DNA of 19,832 nucleotides, from NCBI GenBank assembly GCA_937952135.1, contig CALFYL010000129.1:1-19832 (forward strand). The letters are read 5' to 3'. The notes under the pieces were generated by a model that had not been told where the DNA came from, ran no database searches, and worked only from the letters and a program-made list of their open reading frames with translations. Positions 8,090 through 17,900 of the stretch are shown here, piece by piece. The translations under genes were made by a program, and so were the position numbers. Within the stretch, counting starts at the first letter, position 1. Every line of letters begins with the position of its first letter. Source of the stretch: an uncultured Planctomycetia bacterium. Lineage in GTDB: Bacteria; Planctomycetota; UBA1135; GCA-002686595.

Positions 8090-9595
8090 TCAGCTCTGCG
8101 GCGGCTGCGCAGCGCTTCGTTCGCGCCGCCGCCGGCTGGCGACGAAGACTTCGCGCATTCCGTGCGCCATTCGGGGCGCATTCATCAGCACGGCGACGCC
8201 CAGTCCGAGCCAGAGCAACGCCATGCCGAGCGGATTCGTGCCGCGGTCGATCAGCTCGCGCGCGGCCCACACGGGGTTGAACGGGTGAAGGAAGTCGATC
8301 CAGCTCGGAATGCTGAAGAGCAGGCCCGCGAGCGGCGGCCCGAGCAGCACGAGCGGCAAGAGCGCGAGGATCGCCATGCGCACGACGATGCGGCCGCGCG
8401 CGCTCTCCACGAACCAGCTCGCGAACGCCGCCGGCGCCGCGATGTACACCCACGCGTAAGCGTAGAAAGCGAGGATCACGACAAGCGTGCGGTTGGCCTG
8501 CAACGGGCCCGGCGGATCGAGCGCGAGGGCGAGCTTCGCGCCGAGGAGCGCGGCGCACATGTGGAACGCCATCAGCAGCGCGCCGCGTCCGCCGCCGGGC
8601 AGGAACGGGAGCGTGAGGAAGGCGAGCAACGGGTTGCGGCTGACGTGCTGCTCGACGTGGCGGCCGAGCCGCTCGGGCTCGGTGAGGAAGAACAGCCACA
8701 TGAGGGCGAGCGGCGCGACGACGCCGAGCTGCAGCGCGAAGATCGCCTGGTGCTCGCCGAAGCGGCCGTTGAACCAGGCGCCCCAGCCCGCGGCGAGGAG
8801 CACGAGCGCCGCGCTCAGCGCGCGCATGCCGCTCGAACGGTTCTCTTCCTCGTGCGAGAGCCGCGCGACGGCGAGCGCTGCGAAGAACGCGCCCGCGACG
8901 AGCGCGCTGCAGATGAACGCGCCGACCCCGGTCAGCGCCATCGGATCGCGAAGGACCTGCGGACTGTCGATCAGCACGCCGGCCACGCTGAGCGACATGC
9001 CCCAGGCGATCATCAGCACCACGCCGAAGAGCGCCATGAGCAGGATGCGCGGGGCTTTGGCCGGCGAGAGGCTCGCGGCGGCGACGCCCAGCAGCGTGAG
9101 GCTCGTGCACACGGCCATCGAGCCGGCGAGGATCACGACGATGACGCGCAGGTCGACGCCGTTGAGGAGGAACGCGAAGACCAGGAACGGACCGAAGGTC
9201 GAGTAGTACAGCAGCGCTTGCACGAGCGCGGACAGCAGCTTGCCGTACACGATCTGACGCGGCCGCAAGTTCGAGAGCACGAGCAGGTCGTGCGTGTTCT
9301 CGTCCCACTCCGCGCTCGTCGAGAGGAACGCCGAGAACGGCGTGAAGCCCTGCACGGCGGCCGAGAGGCACGCGAACATGACCATGAAGAAGGCCTCGCC
9401 CGCGGATTCGCTCAGGCTGTGGGCGCCGAACTGCGCCGTGACCGAGAGGCCGACGAGCGTCGCGACGCCGAGCGTGAGCCAGAACAGCGCGCGGAAGTAG
9501 CGGCCGCGCAGCGCCTGGCGGACTTCCTTGACCAGGATCGGATTGAGCCGGTCGTCGACGGAGAGGCCCGGGGACTTCACTGCAGCGGCGTTCAT
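8090..9595 (-). CDS. ABC-2 type transporter permease
   Basis: The protein is 501 aa with about twelve hydrophobic helices. A cytoplasmic N-terminus contains NPILVKEVRQALRGRYF, the amphipathic entry segment typical of ABC-2 exporters and gliding/Nat-type permeases. Stretches such as FGPFLVFAFLL, LVVILAFYAYAWVYIAAP and LLPLVLLGPPLAGLLF are clear membrane spans. A short basic tail ends the protein. The ATG at 9595-9593 overlaps the TGA of the ATPase gene as ATGA, so the two are translationally coupled and form one exporter. The larger-than-usual number of helices suggests that the two permease halves may be fused, although a homodimer is also possible. The cargo cannot be inferred from sequence. 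The context points to something handled together with the MoxR/VWA proteins, such as an envelope component. Confidence 0.9.
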   Translation of the reverse strand: MNAAAVKSPGLSVDDRLNPILVKEVRQALRGRYFRALFWLTLGVATLVGLSVTAQFGAHSLSESAGEAFFMVMFACLSAAVQGFTPFSAFLSTSAEWDENTHDLLVLSNLRPRQIVYGKLLSALVQALLYYSTFGPFLVFAFLLNGVDLRVIVVILAGSMAVCTSLTLLGVAAASLSPAKAPRILLMALFGVVLMIAWGMSLSVAGVLIDSPQVLRDPMALTGVGAFICSALVAGAFFAALAVARLSHEEENRSSGMRALSAALVLLAAGWGAWFNGRFGEHQAIFALQLGVVAPLALMWLFFLTEPERLGRHVEQHVSRNPLLAFLTLPFLPGGGRGALLMAFHMCAALLGAKLALALDPPGPLQANRTLVVILAFYAYAWVYIAAPAAFASWFVESARGRIVVRMAILALLPLVLLGPPLAGLLFSIPSWIDFLHPFNPVWAARELIDRGTNPLGMALLWLGLGVAVLMNAPRMAHGMREVFVASRRRRERSAAQPPQS

Positions 9596-10524
9596 TGCAG
9601 CTTGCCCTCGGTGAGCGAGAGGAAGATGTCCTCGAGGTTGCTGTCGCGCACGGCGAGCTCGATGGGCCGCAGGCCGCTCTGCGCGAGCTCGGCGAACAGC
9701 TCGGCCTGGCTGTCGAGTCCGCCGGCGAACTCGAACGCCACGCCGTCGCGCTCGCGGCGCACCTTGGCGACGTTCGGACTCTCGAGCAGCCGGCGCTCGC
9801 ACGCTTCGGGGCCCGCCAGCGCGCGCAGGAAGAGCTGCGTCGTCGAGTTGAACGAGCGCACGACGTCGGCCACGGCGCCGCCGCCCTTGAGCTGGCCGCG
9901 TTCGATCACCACCACCGACGAGCACATCTCGCTGAGCTCGGTGAGGATGTGCGACGAGATCAAGATCGCCTTGCCCATCTGGGCCAGCGCTTTGACCAGC
10001 TCGCGCAGCTCGACGCGCGCGCGCGGGTCGAGGCCCGCCGCCGGCTCGTCGAGGATCATCACCGCCGGGTCGTGAAGCAGCGTCTTGGCGAGGCACAGCC
10101 GCTGCTTCATGCCCTTGGAGAGCGAGCCGATCTCCTTGTCGAGCAAGTCGCCCAGGCTCGTGAACTCCACGACGCGCTCGATCACGCCGCGCCGCTTCGC
10201 GCCGGTCAGTCCGTAGGCGCGCGCGAAGAAATCGAGGTAGTCCGAGATCGTCGTGTTCGCGTAGGCGCCGTAGCTGTCGGGCATGAAGCCGATGCGGCGG
10301 CGGGCGAGGCGCGGCTCCTCGAGCACCGAGATGCCGTCGACGTACACGTCGCCGGTGTCGGGCATCTCGAGCGTCGCGCACATGCGCATGGTGGTCGTCT
10401 TGCCGGCGCCGTTCGGTCCGATGAAGCCGCAGATCTGGCCCGCTTCGACGCCGAACTCGATGCTGTCGACGGCCTTGAGCTTGCCGAAGGTCTTCGTGAC
10501 TCCGCGCACGTCGAGCAACTTCAT
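9592..10524 (-). CDS. ABC transporter ATP-binding protein (ABC-2 / CcmA-NatA-like)
   Basis: The protein is 310 aa and complete. It has Walker A GPNGAGKT (36-43), signature LSKGMKQR (135-142), Walker B VMILDEP (155-161), D-loop GLDP and H-switch SH (191-192). The Q-loop region is unusual: the segment after the first beta sheet reads GFMPDSYGAYANTTISDYL, with PD where many families have PQ or PE. The C-terminal extension of about 100 residues ends in SNLEDIFLSLTEG, typical of drug/lipid ABC-2 exporter ATPases. The ATG at 10524 overlaps the stop of the preceding membrane protein gene (ATGA), and its own stop overlaps the permease start the same way. It energises the 8090-9595 permease. Confidence 0.95.
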   Translation of the reverse strand: MKLLDVRGVTKTFGKLKAVDSIEFGVEAGQICGFIGPNGAGKTTTMRMCATLEMPDTGDVYVDGISVLEEPRLARRRIGFMPDSYGAYANTTISDYLDFFARAYGLTGAKRRGVIERVVEFTSLGDLLDKEIGSLSKGMKQRLCLAKTLLHDPAVMILDEPAAGLDPRARVELRELVKALAQMGKAILISSHILTELSEMCSSVVVIERGQLKGGGAVADVVRSFNSTTQLFLRALAGPEACERRLLESPNVAKVRRERDGVAFEFAGGLDSQAELFAELAQSGLRPIELAVRDSNLEDIFLSLTEGKLQ

Positions 10525-12388
10525 CGCCGCGCCTCCGCTTCGGCGTCCAGCACGCCGAGCACGATGTGGTAGCCGTCGAGCTCGTGGCACTCGACTCCGC
10601 AGTCGTCGAGGAAAGCGCCGCGGTCGAGCTGCGCGAGGTAGCACGCGGCGGGCAGCCGATGGTCGCCTTGGATCGCGGTCGGAGGCATGGCGTTCGTGAG
10701 GTACTTCGTCTGGTGCTCGAGCGCCGCCTCGTCGCTCACGCGCTCCAGCGTCGCGCGTTCACCGACCGCGAGCCGCGCCTCGCTCGCGAAGGCGGCGCCC
10801 GACTCGTCGCGCACGATCAGCGCGAGCACGTCGGCGCCGAGGTTGTTCTGGACCTGCGCGCGGCCGCCCGAGAACTCGACGTCGAGCCGCGCGCGCTCGG
10901 CGCGGTCCGCGGAGATCGCTTGCACGACTCTGCGCCGCGTCGGCAGGTAATCGCCGCTGAGCAGCAGGCTTCCGTCGAAGCGCGCGTTGAACGCCAGTCC
11001 GCGATCGTTGGAGAGGCCCGTTACGACACCCGCGTCGCACACGATCGTGCCGGCGCCCGGCCGCAGACCCGAGGCCGGCGCGAGCCCGGCGAAGAGGTGG
11101 CGCAGCTCCAGCGTCGACGAGCGGTGCGTGCGCTGATCGAGCACCGTCGTCGACCACGACGCGGTCTTCACGTCGAGGCCTTGGAACAGCACGCCGTACA
11201 CGAGCAGCAGGAGCGTGACGGCGACGGAGATCACGGGGATCGTCACGAGCAGCAGCACCGGGCGCTTGCGGCGCCCCACGAACCAGAAGTTCAGCGGGCC
11301 GATGAGAAGCGCGAAGGCGATCAAGAGCGCCGCGAAGGTGCGGTGAGGCAGCGTCTCGAGGTCGAGTCCAGCGGGAACCTTGTCGCCGCGCCAGCCCACC
11401 GCCGAGGGCGCGGTGCTCTTGCGCCCGGCGAGGATCGAGCCCAGCCACGCGAAGCGCCGCTCCTCGGGCGAGGCGCTGTCGCCGTCGCGACCTTCGTCGC
11501 TGCTGCCCGCGCTCTCGATCCACAGCCGCCCGAGTCCGCAGCGATAGGCCACGCCGCCGTCGGCCGACTCGGTGAACTCGAAGCGCGGCTGCATCCACTC
11601 GTCGAAGGCCGGGAGCGCGCGCGCCGCGCGTTCGGCGTCGACGCCGATCACCGCGACCTCGCCGCCCGAACGCAGCCACGTCGTGAGGCCCGCGGCGTCG
11701 CTCTCGGAGGGCCACGGCGCCTGTGCGTCGAGCACGACCAGGTCGAGGCTCGAGTACGCCGCAGCCTGGCGCGCGATCTCGTCGCGCCGCGCGAGCGCGA
11801 TGTCCACCGTGGCGGGTGTCGTGCCGGAGGCGGCCGCCTTTCGGACCATGCGCACTCCGGGCGCGCGAAAGTGGCCCGCCGATTCAACGGGGCCCGCGGC
11901 ATCGGCCACGCCCGCGTTCCAGCGCTCGAGCTCGCCCGCTTCGAACAAGCGCTCGGTGACGAAGAGCACCGTTCGCTGGCTCGGGTCGACGCCGGTCGTG
12001 CCGACGATGCCGTTCAGCCAGATTCGCTCGTCGCCGGCCTCGAGGTGGACGAGGTAGTCGCTCGAATTGAGCACGTCGACCGGCGCCAGGAGCTCGATGG
12101 AACGCGACCCGCCCGCTTCGACGACGAACTCGCTCACCACCTGCCGCTGGCCGCGCCAGTCCGTGCTGTCGGCGCGCAGCGAGATCCTCTGCTCGCTGCC
12201 GCCTTCGTTGCGCACCTCGACGAACAACGGCGCCCAGCCCTTGTGCAACTGGCTCGGCCAGCGGCTCCACATGCGCACTTCGACGCTGTTGGGGAGGCGC
12301 TTCGACTGGTCGCCCGCAAAGGCGGCGAGCGCCAGGGCGCCGAGGGCGAGCGCGCAGACCGCGGCCTGGCGAGCGAAGCGTGCGGCTC

Positions 12389-12392
<4 letters not shown>
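10521..12392 (-). CDS. Exported membrane protein of MoxR clusters (large extracytoplasmic domains, two TM helices)
   Basis: The protein is 623 aa. A signal peptide is clear (hydrophobic core about residues 9-26, AAFAG near the cleavage site). Residues about 28-350 form an extracytoplasmic region rich in beta strands, with a flavodoxin/amidotransferase-like stretch (LDLVVLDAQAPWPSE and WLRSGGEVAVIGVD, about 216-252) resembling the GATase-like part of its VWA neighbours. Two transmembrane helices follow (about 352-371 and 379-402) with the basic loop GRRKRP between them. Another extracytoplasmic domain runs to the end. This layout is typical of the unnamed protein encoded next to MoxR and ABC genes in such clusters. 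The ATG at 12392 overlaps the moxR stop as ATGA, and its stop overlaps the ABC ATPase start. It may couple the transporter to the VWA proteins; that role is inferred from position only. Confidence 0.85.
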
Positions 12393-13408
<1,016 letters not shown>

Positions 13409-13464
13409 CGCGCGTCGAGAATTCGGTCGAGGGGACGGGTTCGAGGTCGGCGCGGCGTGCGAGC

Positions 13465-13779
13465 TCAGCGCGAATCGCCGCCGAAGAAGCCGCGCACCGC
13501 CTCGCGGTGGTGGGGTGCGAGCCGGCGCTTCGAACTCGCTTCGCCCGCTGAAGCGCGGACCGGCGCAAGTTGCGAGGCTTCCGCACTTGGATCGACCTCC
13601 GGCGCACCCGCGCCGAGCCCGAGCGGCACCGAGTTCTCCAGGTCGAGCGAGGCGCCGGGCTCGAGCGCCTCTTCCTTGAAGCGCTGCGCGCTCTCGGGCG
13701 TCTCGCCGCTGAAGTCGAGCGCCGCGTCGCCGCGGCCGCGCGACACGCCGCCGGCGCCCGGGCTCGTCGAATGGACCAC
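13465..13779 (-). CDS. C-terminal part of the coiled-coil membrane protein, separated by an in-frame TGA
   Basis: This 104-codon stretch can start only at GTG 13779, which has no Shine-Dalgarno sequence. It is in exactly the same frame as the gene at 13810-14913. It begins right after a Gly-rich linker and contains GGVSRGRGDAALDF, FKEEALEPG and, at the end, LAPHHREAVRGFF. By its composition and by my recollection of proteins encoded upstream of moxR in planctomycetes and myxobacteria, this is the normal C-terminal tail of that membrane protein and not a separate gene. Without an experiment it remains open whether it is made by decoding TGA as an amino acid, by stop readthrough, by independent initiation, or not at all. 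It ends in TGA, 56 bp before moxR. Confidence 0.6.
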   Translation of the reverse strand: MVHSTSPGAGGVSRGRGDAALDFSGETPESAQRFKEEALEPGASLDLENSVPLGLGAGAPEVDPSAEASQLAPVRASAGEASSKRRLAPHHREAVRGFFGGDSR

Positions 13780-13793
13780 GCCTCCGGCGCAGT
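13775..13793 (-). promoter_or_regulatory. SECIS-like hairpin 3' of the in-frame TGA
   Basis: On the minus strand ACTGCGCC pairs with GGCGTGGT (six Watson-Crick and two G-U pairs) around a GGA loop. With two small bulges, four further pairs can form down to bases 13798 and 13769. The loop begins 24 nt after the TGA and starts with G, as bacterial SECIS models require. Hairpins are cheap in DNA this GC-rich, so the evidence is suggestive only. Confidence 0.3.
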
Positions 13794-13809
13794 GCTTCCC
13801 TCGACCCTT

Positions 13810-13812
13810 TCA
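13810..13812 (-). other. In-frame TGA, codon 368: stop, selenocysteine or readthrough site
   Basis: The reading frame is C-DEK-C-KQPGGT-TGA-KGRGKH-C, so the TGA lies exactly six residues from a cysteine on each side. The same frame then stays open for 114 codons. A single base change from TGC would give a regular cysteine series. Confidence 0.55.
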
Positions 13813-14913
13813 TGTGCCTCCGGGCTGCTTGCACTTCTCGTCGCACTCGTGGTCGGGATCGAACTCTCCCGCCTCCGCGAGCTCCCCGAGTTCGCCCAAC
13901 CGCGCCTGGGCGAGCTTCGCGAGCCGCGCCGGGTCGATGGTGCGCGCCGCGTCGAGCTTCGCGAGGTTCTTGCCCATCGCGCCCGAGAGTTCGCGCGCCA
14001 GCTTGGCGAGCTCCTTCGACGACAGTTGCAGCCCGGGCGGCAGCTCGAGGCCCTCGCCGAGTGGTTGCTTCGCGGCTTCGGAGAGGCCCTTGGCGAGCCC
14101 CGCATCGCGCAGCTCCTTCAACGCGGCCTCGAGCGCTTCCTGCGCGTGGTCGAGGTGCGGATCGTTCGCCGCGGCGGCGAGTTCGTCGGCCGCGCGCTCC
14201 GCCGCCGCGAGCGCTTCCTGCGCTTCGCTGTCGAGCCGTTCCTCGAGCCGGTCCAGCGCTTCGAAGGTCGCGTCGTAGCGCTCGTCCGCCGCAGCGTCCT
14301 CGACGCGCTCCAAGCGCTCGCGCAACTCCTCGGCGAGCTCGGGTTCGAGATCGAGCGCCTGTTCGAGCGCTTCGAGCTTCTCCTCGACGCGCTCGAGCGC
14401 GCGGTCGGCGACGAACGGCGGGGGGCCGACCGGAAGCTCCGGCAGCGGGATCCAGCTCGCCGCGAGCGCGAAGGCGAGGCCCCCGAGCGAATGGCGGAGC
14501 GCTCGCGACCAGGGTGCGCGCGGGAGCGCGGCGACGGCGCGCTCGACGCGGGCCTCGGCGTGGCGCGACCAATCGCTGGCGCCGAGCTCGGCTTCCGTGA
14601 CGACTTCGCCGCTCGCTCCGCCGTGCACGTCGAGCCACGCCGCCGCGGCTTCGGGGCTCGGACGCGCGCCACGTGAGAAGCCGACGGCCGTCAGCGCGCC
14701 GACGAGCGGCGCCGCGAGCACGAGCGCCCACGGCAGCGGCGCTTGCGGATCGAGGGTTCGCAGCACGAGCACCGCGGCGCCGGCGACGAACAGCGCGATG
14801 CTGGCGTGCTTTCCGAGCGTCGAGACCGCGGCGCACATCCAGCGCGCGCGGGCGACGCGCTGCAGCGCGCGGCGGAAGCTCGGCGACGGGTTCGGTGCGA
14901 GCGAGGGCGTCAC
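13810..14913 (-). CDS. Membrane-anchored coiled-coil protein, first gene of the MoxR operon (ends at in-frame TGA)
   Basis: The protein is 367 aa up to TGA, or 482 residues if the TGA is read through to 13465. Two N-terminal transmembrane helices (about 36-51 and 59-79), a third near 142-158, then a long acidic, Ala/Glu/Leu-rich coiled coil (about 168-270) resemble DUF4175-like proteins encoded before moxR. After a conserved-looking PPGLQLSSKELAKLARELS segment (292-310) comes a cysteine-containing region (C357, C361) and the TGA. The start is GTG 14913, directly preceded by GCTACCAT and 9 nt, with no Shine-Dalgarno sequence, so the transcript is probably leaderless. It follows the repeat protein by 32 bp on the same strand. 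It probably scaffolds the MoxR/VWA machinery at the membrane; this is inferred from context. Confidence 0.8.
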   Translation of the reverse strand: MTPSLAPNPSPSFRRALQRVARARWMCAAVSTLGKHASIALFVAGAAVLVLRTLDPQAPLPWALVLAAPLVGALTAVGFSRGARPSPEAAAAWLDVHGGASGEVVTEAELGASDWSRHAEARVERAVAALPRAPWSRALRHSLGGLAFALAASWIPLPELPVGPPPFVADRALERVEEKLEALEQALDLEPELAEELRERLERVEDAAADERYDATFEALDRLEERLDSEAQEALAAAERAADELAAAANDPHLDHAQEALEAALKELRDAGLAKGLSEAAKQPLGEGLELPPGLQLSSKELAKLARELSGAMGKNLAKLDAARTIDPARLAKLAQARLGELGELAEAGEFDPDHECDEKCKQPGGT

Positions 14914-14922
14914 GATCGAATC

Positions 14923-14930
14923 ATGGTAGC
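14923..14930 (-). promoter_or_regulatory. Putative -10 element (GCTACCAT) of the MoxR operon
   Basis: GCTACCAT on the minus strand is followed by 9 nt and the GTG at 14913. It sits in a 32-bp gap, so any -35 element would lie in or near the end of the repeat-protein gene. The best candidate, CTGACG, has a short 15-bp spacer. It allows the MoxR operon to be transcribed apart from the gene upstream. Confidence 0.45.
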
Positions 14931-14945
14931 GCCCGCGCCCGCCCG

Positions 14946-17900
14946 TCAGAGTCGGACGTTGAGCTTTCGCTCGGGTTGCCCGGTGAGCGTCACCGGCTTG
15001 TTCGCGGTTTCACCCGTGCGGCTCTTCACGAGCACTCGGTAGCGCCCCGGAGGCAGCGGCCCGATGCGCTGTTCCTTGCTGGAGAACTGGCCCTTTCGGA
15101 ACGCGTCCATGATGGCCGCGAGCGACATCATGCCGTTGACCTGGCGGCCCAGTTCGTCGAGCACTTCGACGGAACAGTCCACCATCTCGCCTTCCTTGTC
15201 CGAGAGGCTCACGAGCAGCATCGTTCCAGGCGAGAGCGAGAGCGAAACGTCGCCGACCTCGCCGTCGCGCACGCGCACCGGATCGCTGTCGGCGCTGACT
15301 TCGCTGCCGGTGCGCGCCGTGACGGTGTAGGCGCCGGGCTCGAGGCCTTCGTACACGAACTTGCCCGCGCTGTCGGTGACGATCATCGAGAAGCGCTCGA
15401 GCGGGCGTCCGCGCTCGTCGCGAAGGAAGATCGAAGCTTCCTTCGCCGGCGCGCCGTCGGCGGTGCGGACCACGCCGATGATGCGTCCGGGCTTGCGCAA
15501 CTTGAAGTCGACGCGGTCGACCACCTCGCCTTCGCGCACGGCGATGCCGTCGCGCACTTGCCGGCCGCTCGTCGCCGTGCCGGCGCCGAACATTCCGCCG
15601 AAGGGCGCGCCGCCGACCGCGACCGTGTACACGCCGGGCGAGAGCCAGTCGAGCGAGTAACGCCCCTCCGAGTCGGTCGTGATCTCGCTGTAGTGCTCGC
15701 CGAGCAGCGTTGCGTTCGCGACCGGGCCGTCGATCGAGAGCGTGACCCGCGCGCGCACCGCCGGCGCCCCGTCGAGGTCGAGCACGCGGCCGCGAATCGA
15801 GCCGCCGGGAAGGTCGACGTTGAACTCGTGCTCGCTCGCCTGCGGCACGTCGAGCGCGCGCGAAACGGTCTGTTGTTCACCGCCCTCACCGAGCTTCTGC
15901 ACGTTGAACACGTAGCGGCCTGGCTGGCGCAGTTGCGTGCGGTAGCGGCCTTGCGCGTCGGTCTGCATGAACTTCATCGACTCCATGCCGCCGCCCTCGG
16001 CGCCGTCGGCGATGAGCGAGACGAACGCGCCGGCCACCGGCTCGCCGCCGTGGCGAATCTCGCCGAAGATCACGACCGGGTCCTTCGGCGGCGCACCGAG
16101 CACGACCGTGGTGTCCTCGCCGTCGACGACCAGCGCGGACGCCATCTTCATGTCGCTCAACATGCTCATCAGGTCGGCGCCGGGATCCTCGCCCGCGCCT
16201 GGACTCTGGCCCGGCAGGTGGATCACGTTCCAGTCGCCGGGCGGGAGCGCAGCGAACTCGAACTCGCCGCGCGCGTCGCTCTGACTGAAGAGCTGGAGCA
16301 GCGGATCGGAGGTGAACTGGGCCTGGACCGTGCTTCCCGTGGAGGGCTTGCCGCGCGCGTCGTAGACCGTGCCGAGGATGCGACCGCCGCGGCGCACCGC
16401 GAGCACGACGTCGACCACTTCTTCCTCGGCTTCGATCACGACGGCCAAGGGCTCGCTCTCGGCCCAGTCGTTCCGGCGTGCGACGATCAGCCGTTGGCCC
16501 GGCTCCAAGCCGCTCAAACGGAAACGCCCTTGCGCATCGCTGCGCGTGCTGAAGGTCAATTCCGCGCCGTCGCCTTCCTCGTTCGCGCGCAGGTTGCTCA
16601 TCACCTCGGACATGCTCAGCTTGAGCGCGACCTCGGCGTTGGCGAGCGGCTGGCCCGACGGGTCGTGCACCACGCCGCTCACCGCGCCGCCGCGCGCGAG
16701 CACGATCTGGACCGGAGGCGGCGGCGAGTCGGCGGCGATCACGACTTCCACCGGCGCGCTGCGCGGATAGCCCTCGGCGAGCGCCTCGACGAACCAGGTT
16801 CCAGGCGTGAGCCCTTCCACGGTGAAACGTCCCTCGGGGTCGTCCACGCTCGCCTTGCGCGTCTCGCCGCCGAGGCCGGGGATCGGGCCGCCGGTCTGCT
16901 CGCGCGCCGAGACGCGGAACTTCGCGACCGCCTCGCCGCGCTTGTCGGCCACGCGACCGGAGATGCTGAGCGGTGCGCGCAGCACGAGCTCGAGCGCGCG
17001 CTGGTCCGGCTGAACGTGATCCGCGCGCGCGACCCAGGCCTTGGGGTCGCGACGTTCCACCTTGCTGCCGTCCGCGGCGGCGAAGGCGCGCACGACGAAA
17101 GGCCCCTTGCCGAGCCCGGTGATTTCGAAGCGCCCCTCCGCGTCCGTCGTGGTGTCGCCTTCCGCGCCTTGCATGGCGTTCAACGCGCCCATTCCGCCGA
17201 GCGCCGCGGGATCGAAACCCGCGAGCACCTCGACGCCCGCGGCGGGCCGGCCGTCGGCCCACGTCACGCGCCCGGCGATCGAAGCGCCGCGGCGCAGCTC
17301 GATCGCGACGCCGTCGATCGTCTCGCCGCTCGCGACCCGGAAGGACTTCGTCGCTTCGATGTAGCCGTCGGAGCTCGTCCGCACGATCACGTCGCCCGCG
17401 GGCAGCTGCGCGAGGTCGAACACGCCCTCGTCGTCGCTCTTCACCTCGCGCACGCGGAAGCCGCCCTGTCCGAACATCTCGGGGTCGACGCGCGCGACGA
17501 TCTCGGCGCCGGCCACGCCGAGGCCCGCCTCGTCGACGACCTTGCCGCGCACGCTGCCGCCGAGGCCGAGCGGTGCTTCCACGAGCTTGCGCTCGCCGGG
17601 CTTCAGCGGAAAGCGCTCGCTCTTGTACGCCGCGAGGCGTTCGGGGAGCGCGCGCAGGTCGTAGTCGCTCTGCGTGTCGACGCCGCGGAACTCGAACTCC
17701 AGCGCCGCGTTCGGACGCGTCGCGTATTCGCGGAGTTGCGCGCCGGTCGTCGCGCGCGACACGCCGACGGCGCGCAGTGCGTTGAACTGCAGCTTGAGCT
17801 CGCACTTTTCGGCCTGGAGCTGCGCGGCGTCGAGTCCGGCCTCGAGGGTGATCCGCCCGACGACCCAGGCGCCGACGGTCGGTTCGAGCTTCAGCTCCTG

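Noticed and set aside
8027..10075. 682-codon plus-strand open frame over the ABC permease and ATPase genes
   Set aside because: Composition is highly charged and repetitive, typical of antisense translation of GC-rich genes; the opposite strand has complete ABC motifs.
13465..13812. Frameshift as the explanation of the split membrane-protein gene
   Set aside because: Both parts lie in the same reading frame, so no insertion or deletion is needed; the interruption is one TGA codon.
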